DNA of 7,351 bases from CAWFFV01 sp963814985 (GTDB taxonomy: Bacteria > Chloroflexota > Ktedonobacteria > Ktedonobacterales > Ktedonobacteraceae), in NCBI GenBank assembly GCA_963814985.1, contig CAWFFV010000068.1:1-7351 (forward strand), given 5' to 3'. Positions 1 to 5,945 of this stretch are shown here, piece by piece; the first letter of the stretch is position 1; the number at the start of each line of letters is the position of its first letter. A program made the position numbers and the translations under genes. Below the pieces are notes generated by a model, which was not told the origin of the DNA, ran no database searches, and was given only the letters and a program-made list of their open reading frames with translations.

Positions 1-5
1 AAACA

Positions 6-179
6 TGAGTCATCTCGGTAACTATTCAGGTACCCTCGCCACCTGCGGTGGCTCGCTCTTGTTTTATGCGGGTTGCGTGTTTGCGCCGCAAACACGCAAC
101 CCACATAAAACAACCTGCGAAGCGCCGTAGGCGCTGAGGAATCAGAAAAAGGGACCTGAATAGTTACCGGGATGACTCA
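6..179. mobile_element. MITE-like palindromic element with ~29-bp terminal inverted repeats
   Basis: The ends at 6-35 and 151-179 are near-perfect inverted repeats, differing by one indel and one mismatch. The outer bases read TGAGTCATC on the left and GATGACTCA on the right. Inside are three further hairpins: a short one at 38-52 (GCCACC/GGTGGC), a long central one with 25-bp arms at 61-85 and 87-111 (one mismatch, 1-nt loop), and one at 121-135 (AGCGCC/GGCGCT). There is no room for a transposase, so any movement would need one supplied in trans. The inner part of the ends (GTAACTATTCAGG) begins with GTAA as in IS66-type ends, but that family link is a guess. No target-site duplication can be read because only five bases lie left of the element. 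Confidence 0.7.
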
Positions 180-892
180 CTCTAGTGCAGGCGTATTTCC
201 GAAAATACGTGCTGCACCCAATGTTGGCGCAGCCCAACGGACAGCATTAGTAATCACTCGCTGTACCTCCGGATGATGATAGGTCGGCAATGTCTCATGG
301 CCAGGACGGAAGTAGAAGATCTTGCCACGCCCTCGCGTATAACAGCAACCACTGCGAAATATTTCACCCCCCACTAAACCAACTCACGAAGACCAGAGTT
401 TCCGGCGGTGGTACATCAAAATGTTCACCATACATTTCTTCATGCTCTATCTCAAAGTACTCACCCAGTCCCTCTGTGATAGGATGCCCTGGCGCAACAA
501 CCCAAAGACGCTCATGATCATCTGCTTCACGCCACTTGAGATTACAACTTGTTCCCATTAAACGCTTGAATAGCTTCGAGAAGTGACCCGAATGGAGCAC
601 GATCAGCCCCATACCATCTAATACACGTTGTTGCACTCGTGCTTATTACCTCATCGCTTACCTCACTATGAGCAAGATGCCCCCACCAGGTAAGAACATC
701 TGTGGTATTAAGGATCTCAGCAGAGAGTCCATGCTCAGGCTCATCAAGCGTTGCCGTACGTACCTGAAATCCGGCTTTACGTAAGGGTACTGCCAACGCC
801 CCATGAATTCCTTCAGGATAAATAGCAGCTACTCTTTCATTTCTTTGCTCATGGCGATTTTCATTCCATACGGTGACACGTATATCAGACAT
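177..892 (-). pseudogene. ThuA-like (trehalose utilization) domain protein, two frameshifts
   Basis: ThuA-like proteins have a class I glutamine-amidotransferase-like fold and occur with Gfo/Idh dehydrogenases in keto-sugar catabolism; the exact substrate here is unknown. Three consecutive frames rebuild one ~238-residue protein, close to the usual ~240. The first (ATG 890-892 to ~640) has IRVTVWNENRHEQR and LTWWGHLAHSEV. The second (~636-373) has GLIVLHSGHFSKLFKRLMGT, WVVAPGHPI and HEEMYGEHFDVP. The third (~374-177) has GGEIFRSGCC, RGKIFYFRPGHETLPTYHHP and AVRWAAP. The first shift lies at ~637-641. The second is a one-base gain in a run of six C at 367-372 on the plus strand. A weak AAGGA lies 10 nt before the ATG. 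The TGA at 179-177 consists of the terminal bases of the adjacent palindromic element, so the native C-terminus has probably lost a few residues. Family identification is strong; whether the gene works is doubtful. Confidence 0.85.
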
Positions 893-923
893 CAACAGTC
901 CATCCTTCTCACTAGACGAGAGC

Positions 924-1076
924 TTATGCTGCTCTCCAGGCTTCTAATGTTCGAAAGTCTACACGATATTTCCCTCTTATGTCGAGAGCTATCGGAAGAA
1001 TAACCTTAAAGCTATCTTGATAAAACGCAAGAGGATTGGCAGCAAATTTGTTAATGGAAGAGAAACAGCGGGGCAT
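924..1076 (-). CDS. possible small protein (50 aa) upstream of thuA
   Basis: I do not recognise this protein. It starts MPRCFSSINKF and ends FRTLEAWRAA. The reasons for listing it are positional. An AGGGAG Shine-Dalgarno (1084-1089 on the plus strand) sits 7 nt before the ATG at 1074-1076. The frame is open for 50 codons, and the stop is 31 bp before the thuA ATG on the same strand, as in an operon. The composition is mixed, slightly basic, with no clear membrane segment. The same frame stays open further upstream to 1223, but that part runs antisense across the sigma-factor start. It could instead be the C-terminal stub of a decayed gene or chance. Confidence 0.3.
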   Translation of the reverse strand: MPRCFSSINKFAANPLAFYQDSFKVILPIALDIRGKYRVDFRTLEAWRAA

Positions 1077-1083
1077 GTTAGTA

Positions 1084-1089
1084 CTCCCT
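1084..1089 (-). promoter_or_regulatory. ribosome binding site for the possible 50-aa protein
   Basis: On the minus strand this reads AGGGAG, 7 nt before an ATG at 1076-1074. It selects that ATG over the longer upstream reading of the same frame. Confidence 0.3.
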
Positions 1090-1109
1090 GCTGGCAGGAC
1101 AGGAGAACA

Positions 1110-1133
1110 TGTAACGTTTTTCTGGTTGTAACG
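1110..1133. promoter_or_regulatory. two TGTAACG direct repeats in the divergent control region
   Basis: TGTAACG occurs at 1110-1116 and again at 1127-1133, a 17-bp period, in the ~100-bp gap between the divergent minus-strand thuA side and the plus-strand sigma gene. Evenly spaced direct repeats here could be regulator half-sites or ECF-type -35 elements (which often contain an AAC core). No matching -10 element is convincing. Function is inferred from position only. Confidence 0.25.
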
Positions 1134-1166
1134 ATCCTGTAGTGAGATCTCTAAAACTGCCATTGT

Positions 1167-1172
1167 AAAGGA
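1167..1172 (+). promoter_or_regulatory. ribosome binding site fixing the sigma-factor start at 1180
   Basis: AAAGGA lies 7 nt before ATG 1180. The alternative ATG at 1172 overlaps this site and has no ribosome binding site of its own, so 1180 is the better start even though it is in a different frame from the main sigma ORF. Confidence 0.55.
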
Positions 1173-1179
1173 TGCTTTT

Positions 1180-1753
1180 ATGCAACATAGTTTGTGTCGA
1201 TCTGCTTCTCTTGCCGATGACACTCCTATTGCGCGCGTGTATCAACTGGCATGCAATGTCTCTTCTGGCCTATGTACGACAACATGTGCCATCGCGAGAA
1301 GATGCTGAAGATATCGTGGTTGAGGTTTTCATTGCAGCGCTGGAACAGGGGAACACCTCGCTCTTTGCATCCAATGAGCAGGAGCAACTGGCCTGGTTGC
1401 GGCGCGTCGCCTATCACAAATGTATTGACCAACATCGTCGTTCGGTCCGTCGGCCCACTGTTGCAGTAGAAGCTGTTGCGGAAACGCTCTTCGTGGATGA
1501 GCACCTGAGTCCAGACCAGGTTGCGCTCCGTCACGAAGAAGATGCATTGCTCACTGCACGACTGAGCCAACTGCCCGAACACTATCAAACTATCGTACAG
1601 CTTCGTTTCGCCAACGGTCTTCGCTGCACTGAGATCAGTCGTCTCCTCAACAAGAGTGAGGGGGCTATTCGCGTCTTGCTTTCCCGCGCCCTCAATCGCC
1701 TGCGCGACATCTATAGTAGACAACCGGAGGAGGAGAGTAATGAACCAGGATGA
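1180..1753 (+). CDS. ECF-type RNA polymerase sigma factor, one frameshift near the N-terminus
   Basis: This gene encodes a small sigma-70 family factor (~191 residues rebuilt) that would direct RNA polymerase to a dedicated promoter set. Region 2 is visible as AYVRQHVPSREDAEDIVVEVF and WLRRVAYHKCIDQHRR. Region 4 is ARLSQLPEHYQTIVQLRFANGL followed by the helix-turn-helix SRLLNKSEGAIRVLLSRALNRLR. Proper translation starts at ATG 1180 (MQHSLCRSASLADDTPIARVYQ, good Shine-Dalgarno). Around 1246-1249 one extra base shifts it; removing it would give IARVYQ-R-HAMSLLAYV, a normal region 2.1. The uninterrupted frame running from ATG 1172 to the stop gives an artificial N-terminus of leucines. The last 14 bp overlap the start of the membrane propeller gene, so the two are probably translationally coupled. 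The propeller protein is the likely regulatory partner. Confidence 0.85.
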
Positions 1754-3213
1754 TGCCTTTATGCCTGAGAGTGTCGAGGAGCAAATCGACCAGCTCACCT
1801 ACTCTCGCACGAGGAGCCATGGTCTCCCAACGCTCAGGTGATCCAGCAGTTACATGCACACTACGAGGCGGATAAACGCTCTACAGAGCAAATGTGGGAA
1901 CGGCTGACACAGCATGTGACTGAACATACTATCACGATGCAATCAGATGAAAGATCACGAGGACCATTGAACGGAACCCATAAGGAAAGAATTCAACCGA
2001 TGCAACTAGAAGTACCCTCCGTCAAACGGAAAAGCTCGCTTCGGCTCGGAATGATCGCAGCCGTTTTCTTCACGTCTCTGATCGTCGGCAGTTTGCTTCT
2101 ACTCCTGCAAGCTGGGCACTCCAGTCAGACTAGTTCCCAACCTCCTGCCAGCCCAGCTTGCTCTCAATACTATAGTGGTCAGGACGGTTCCCAATTGAAG
2201 AATACTGTATCATCTCATGGCCTCTACCTTAGCAAAGTGGGGGGAGTTGAAAAGATCGACCCTCAGACGTGCAAATCCGTCTGGCACACATCCATCCCAT
2301 CAACAGACCCTCGGTCCGATGTCGGCACACCCACCGTCATAGGCGATACAGTCTATGTCGTCTCGGATCGGCTCTTTGCGTTAGATACAAGAAATGGTCA
2401 CATACGCTGGTCCCATGCAGACATGAGCTGGCCATTTCGGGCCGATGGTTTGCTCTACGCAGAAAATGGTGTGATCACTCCTACTGCCCTCCTTGCACTC
2501 AACCCCTCTGATGGAACTATCAAGGCCACCTATCAGGCACCCGCAGGAGGATGGAACTTGCCAGTAGTAGCCAATGGTATCCTTTACTACACAACAACAA
2601 CTGGCATCTCTGCAATGAGACTCTCCGACAAGGTGCCCGTCTGGCATCAGCCGATTGCCTCCAATCAGTTACTGGAGGGTCTCCAGGTGAAAAATGGCAT
2701 CGTATACACCCAGGTCCTGATCATAGGTGGTCAGTGGGCGCAATCAGATAGCATTCGATGCCAGGGCAGGTGAAAAACTCTGGGAGTCACCCATCATACC
2801 TGATGGAGTAAGAGTGCCAACGATCACTGATACTACCATTTATGTTGACTCGCCCAACGGGACTCTCGATGCTTTCAATGCTCATAACGGCAAGCTCCTC
2901 TGGCATCAGAAGATCAACCTGGGTGGCAATATTCTGATCAACTCAGATACATTGTATATTGTATACCAGACCAAAAATGAAGAAGGTTCAACAGGAATTG
3001 CTGCGCTGAAAGCCGCTGATGGGACACCTCTCTGGCAGGAAAGTGTAGCCTGGCAGACAGGGAGATTTTCCACTGGGCTTACAAGATGGTGTTCTCTATA
3101 CCCAATTTAACAACGGCACCAGGAGTGAGATAAATGCCTTCAAGGCCAGCAATGGCGCACAGCTCTGGCACATGCCATTCGGGAATAACATGTGCCAGGC
3201 CACCTTCGCCTGA
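1740..3213 (+). pseudogene. single-pass membrane protein with eight PQQ-type beta-propeller blades; three frameshifts; candidate sensor/anti-sigma partner
   Basis: The start is ATG 1740, preceded by a strong purine-rich site (GGAGGAGGAG, 1726-1735) inside the sigma gene. The N-terminus (MNQDDAFMPESVEEQIDQL) breaks frame at ~1800-1806 and resumes as NAQVIQQLHAHYEADKRS, a charged helical, probably cytoplasmic segment of ~100 residues. KRK then precedes a membrane helix (GMIAAVFFTSLIVGSLLLLL, ~2048-2107), so the C-terminal part should face outward. Eight blade motifs follow: IDPQTCKSVW, ALDTRNGHIRW, ALNPSDGTIKA, AMRLSDKVPVW, AFDARAGEKLW, AFNAHNGKLLW, ALKAADGTPLW, AFKASNGAQLW. Further shifts lie at ~2745-2755 and ~3058-3064. 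The longest intact stretch is 1838-2750. The fold is shared with quinoproteins, but there is no sign of dehydrogenase active-site residues or a signal peptide, so quinone binding is not implied. Overlap with the sigma gene suggests anti-sigma or co-sensor function, which is inference. Confidence 0.8.
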
Positions 3214-3267
3214 TCTCACCAGACTTGATGTGTTCTTTGTAGTAATGATGAGATAACCATACCTGTG

Positions 3268-3296
3268 GAGTGGGCACGCAAAGCGCGTGCTCACTC
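3268..3296. terminator. hairpin between convergent genes, possible bidirectional terminator
   Basis: The arms 3268-3279 and 3285-3296 pair over 12 positions, with one G:T, around a 5-nt loop (AAAGC). The hairpin sits between the end of the propeller gene (3213, plus) and the end of the zinc-ribbon remnant (3329, minus), the expected place for a shared terminator. No clear T-run follows on either side, so it may instead act only as an RNA-stabilising structure. Confidence 0.4.
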
Positions 3297-3328
3297 TGGC
3301 GAGAGGAGATAGCAGAGCATGTTCCCAT

Positions 3329-3485
3329 TCACGCCAATTGGCTCCCACACTCATAACAGAAACGGCTCCCTTCGAGTTCGGGTTGCAACGTTCCACACTG
3401 CGAACATATGCGTACAAGCGATGTGCCACAATACACACAATGCTTCCAATTCGCTTGCGTTTTTTTGCGTACAAGAGGGACAATG
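3329..3485 (-). pseudogene. double zinc-ribbon protein remnant
   Basis: On the minus strand, HCPSC (3485-3471) is followed, after a one-base shift at about 3470 beside a run of seven T (plus strand), by RKKTQANWKHCVYCGTSL. It continues VRICSQCGTLQPE and ends with GSRFCYECGSQLA and a TGA at 3331-3329. The four CxxC pairs (CPSC, CVYC, CSQC, CYEC) with this spacing are two zinc ribbons, as found in regulatory or membrane-associated bacterial proteins. The frame upstream of CPSC reaches no start codon with a ribosome binding site, so the protein is either a short C-terminal remnant or a small zinc-ribbon protein of ~55 residues. Function cannot be assigned beyond metal binding. Confidence 0.6.
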
Positions 3486-3534
3486 TGGCACCAATATATG
3501 TATTATCTGATCACAGACGTATCTACACTGAAGT

Positions 3535-3564
3535 TTGAGTGACAAACCGTAAATATTGTACACT
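3535..3564 (+). promoter_or_regulatory. candidate sigma-A type promoter for the sugar genes
   Basis: TTGAGT (3535-3540) and TACACT (3559-3564) are separated by 18 bp in an A+T-rich stretch ahead of the isomerase gene, leaving a leader of ~115 bp. The remaining sequence (3486-3685) shows no other gene. The match is modest and the region has other A+T-rich alternatives (for example around 3613-3626). Confidence 0.25.
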
Positions 3565-3672
3565 AAACACGAGCTACCCAATTCGTAATTATACACATCA
3601 CCCGCTTTATGGCTATAGGAAATATACATCATCACAATTCCATCAGGTGATAATGGTTAAGAGATCTACTCC

Positions 3673-3680
3673 AAAGGAGG
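3673..3680 (+). promoter_or_regulatory. strong ribosome binding site for the isomerase gene
   Basis: AAAGGAGG lies 5 nt before ATG 3686. It is a near-consensus Shine-Dalgarno and fixes the start of the isomerase gene. Confidence 0.7.
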
Positions 3681-3685
3681 AAAAG

Positions 3686-4757
3686 ATGTCACAAATTAAG
3701 GGACCAGCGCTGTTTCTAGCACAGTTTGTTCAGGATATTCCCCCCTACAACACACTGGAAAGTATTACTCAATGGGCCAAAGATCTGGGATTTCTCGGGT
3801 ACAAATCCCCTCCTGGGATAGTCGTCTGATTGATCTAAATCAGGCGGCACAATTAAAACAGTACTGCGACGACCTGAAGGGACGTTGCAATGGGCTGGCG
3901 GTAATTGAAATCTTTACACATCTCCAGGGCCAACTTGTAGCTGTACATCCGGCATACGACATTCAGTTCAACGCTTTTGCCCCCAAAGAATTGCACGATA
4001 ATCCAAAAGCCAGACAGGAGTGGGCTGTCAGCGAGGTAATCAAAGCTATCAAGGCCTCAAGCAAACCTCGATTGAGCGCTATGCCCACATTTTCTGCAGC
4101 ACACTGACGGCATACGCATGTATTCCTGGCCGCAGCGTCCCCAAGGTCTGGTGGAACTGGGCTTCAAAGAATTGGCAAAGCATTGGGAACCGATCCTGAA
4201 ATGTGAAGAGTATGGTATTGACTTGCCTATGAGATTTATCCTGGCGGAACATCTCGACTATGGGATCACCTTCGAGCGTTTCCTGGCTGCAACGGGTACT
4301 CGATCCCAGGGTACATATTTTATATGATCCCTCTCATTTTATATTACAATGGGATGGATTACATCGGTTACCTTGATTGCTACAAAAACCATATCAAAGC
4401 ATTCCATCGATGCGGAATACAATCCTTCACCAAGATCAGGGGTCTATGGAGGCTATCAGGACTGGAAGGAGCGTCCAGGCCGCTTCCGTAGCCTTGGTGA
4501 TGGGCAGGTTGACTTCAAGAAGATCCTCTCCAAACTTACACAGAACGGTTACTCAAGTTGGGCCGTATTCTTCTATGGGAATGTTGTATTAAAGATTTAG
4601 TGCAAGGTGCACGCGCAGGCGAGTAATCTTTATGAAGAGCATGCTCATTGATACGCCTGCTCAGGGCATTTGATGATTTTGCCGCAGGTGAACAAGACGA
4701 AGAGACGAATTGCCGTATCTTGGCTGGAAAAATGCGAAAATATTGCCAATTGTCTAA
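3686..4757 (+). pseudogene. sugar phosphate isomerase/epimerase (TIM barrel), many frameshifts
   Basis: The family is the AP-endonuclease-2/IolE-like TIM barrel that isomerises or epimerises sugars with a divalent metal. Pieces in alternating frames rebuild one ~357-residue protein, about family length. In order they are MSQIKGPALFLAQFVQDIPP, VQIPSWDSRLIDL, VIEIFTHLQGQLVAVHPAYD, RPQGLVELGFKELAKHW, AYEIYPGG (4228-4251), FDYGITFERFLAATG-like, VHILYDPSHFILQ (~4309-4347), MDYIGYLDCYKNHIKAFH, DAEYNPSPRSGVYGGYQDWK, RSLGDGQVDFKKI, WECCIKDLVQGAR, AFDDFAAGEQDEETN and LGWKNAKILPIV, ending at TAA 4755-4757. I count roughly a dozen indels, including a compensating pair around 4220 and 4257. EIYPGG is normally EIHPGG, so a metal-site histidine appears changed. 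It lies 24 bp before the Gfo/Idh gene and is presumably co-transcribed with it. Confidence 0.85.
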
Positions 4758-4763
4758 AGTTAG

Positions 4764-4770
4764 AGAGGAG
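4764..4770 (+). promoter_or_regulatory. ribosome binding site for the Gfo/Idh/MocA gene
   Basis: AGAGGAG is 11 nt before ATG 4782. The spacing is somewhat long, but the next ATG (4793) is followed at once by TAG in its own frame and lies too far away, so 4782 is preferred. Confidence 0.4.
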
Positions 4771-4781
4771 CGAACAAACTG

Positions 4782-5941
4782 ATGGTATCGGGATGTAGCA
4801 AAGAGGAAATTACGCGGCAGGTATCGTTGGCGGAGGCCAGGGTTCCTTTATCGTGTACAGTTGATCGCATCGCTGCCGAACTGGATGATCAGGCGGAGGT
4901 CGTAGCAGGAGCGAGTCGACGGACCGACAACGTGCCCTTGCTTCTGCTGAGGCATGGGTATTCCCAGCGCTGTGCAGATAAGTTTCCAGGAGATGGCTCA
5001 GGCAGAAGAAAAATTATCACATGCATCGATTTTGTCATGGTCACATTATTCTACCACTTGCACTATAGTGTAGCACGGGCTTTTCTGGAGCAGGGTATTC
5101 ATGTTGTCAGCGACAAGCCTATGACCTTTGATCTGCAAGAGGCACGAGCACTGGTTACGCTCGTCGAACAGAGCCATCTCGTTCTTCCGCTTTGACCTAT
5201 AACTATACTGGCTACCCTGCCGTACGCCAGGCTGGTTATATGGTACGTCAGGGAGAAATCGGGGATATTAGAAAAATTTGGTGGAATATATCCAGGATTG
5301 GCTTATGAAGATAATGATCGGCAGCAAAGTGGCAATAAGCAGGCATCATGAGGAATTTATCCCGCGAAATTGCTGGGATTTGAGGTCGCGTGGGCTATAT
5401 CGGGACACATGCTGAAAACCTGCTCGAATTTATTACAGGCTTGAAGATAGCTTCACTGAACGCAGATCTGACGACCTTTATTGAGGGCAGACGCCTTGAT
5501 GATGATGCCAATATGTTGCTCAGGCTGGAAAACGGTGGTAAAGGGATACTTACCTGCTCACAGATAGCTGCTGGCGAAGAGAACAACCTGAGTATTCGTC
5601 TCTATGGCAGCAAGGCTGGCCTGGAATGGCATCAGATGGAACCCAACACGCTTATCTTTAAGCCACACGGACAACCACGCCAGATTCTACGTACAGGTCT
5701 TGGCTATATGAGTGATGATGCAAAGGATGCCTCACGCCTACCAGCAGGTCATCCAGAGGGTTTCTATGAAGCTTTTGCTAATCTTTATAAAGCCGCCATC
5801 GCCGATATTGGCCGGGTAGAAACCGGTCAGAAACCCGAGGGAGGCTATCCCACGGTCTATGACGGTTTGCGGGGTATCCAATTTGTGGTCAAAGCCGTCG
5901 AAAGTTCACAAAAAGGTGGTGTCTGGGTAGATGTGAACTAG
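4782..5941 (+). pseudogene. Gfo/Idh/MocA family oxidoreductase, N-terminal half frameshifted
   Basis: The product would be an NAD(P)-dependent sugar or polyol dehydrogenase of ~386 residues, normal for the family. Rossmann-fold pieces are spread over frames: YAAGIVGGGQGSFI (4817-4858, glycine-rich dinucleotide site), VDRIAAELDDQAEVVAGA, RALASAEAW (~4938-4964), FVMVT and HLHYSVARAFLEQGIHVV (in frame to 5195), then DKPMTFDLQEARALVTLVEQ, the family's [ED]KP segment. After 5195 the frame changes to ALTYNYTGYPAVRQAGYMVR and GEIGDIRKIW, then VEYIQDWL. From 5390 to 5941 one intact 183-codon frame carries the C-terminal substrate domain (GTHAENLLEFITGLK to GVWVDVN). The motif usually read as GDIGTHA is GYIGTHA here (codon 5396-5398), so the catalytic-region aspartate seems to be tyrosine. 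At least eight indels fall before 5390. It follows the isomerase and likely acts in the same pathway. Confidence 0.85.
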
Positions 5942-5945
5942 CAGA

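Noticed and set aside
1..180. CRISPR or tandem-repeat array
   Set aside because: The repeats are inverted and nested, not regularly spaced direct repeats with unique spacers.
290..517. plus-strand open frame across thuA
   Set aside because: It is antisense to the clear ThuA coding sequence and has no recognisable motif.
1226..1798. 190-codon open frame antisense to the sigma factor
   Set aside because: It is a shadow of the sigma gene with no ribosome binding site or motif, and the opposite strand has clear sigma regions 2 and 4.
1838..3213. PQQ-dependent dehydrogenase (quinoprotein)
   Set aside because: Only the propeller repeats match. There is no signal peptide, heme motif or visible catalytic or calcium-binding pattern, and a membrane anchor and sigma partner point elsewhere.
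3079..3483. 134-codon open frame on the minus strand
   Set aside because: It overlaps the zinc-ribbon remnant and the propeller 3' end in another frame. It contains the cysteine region out of frame and shows no motif of its own.
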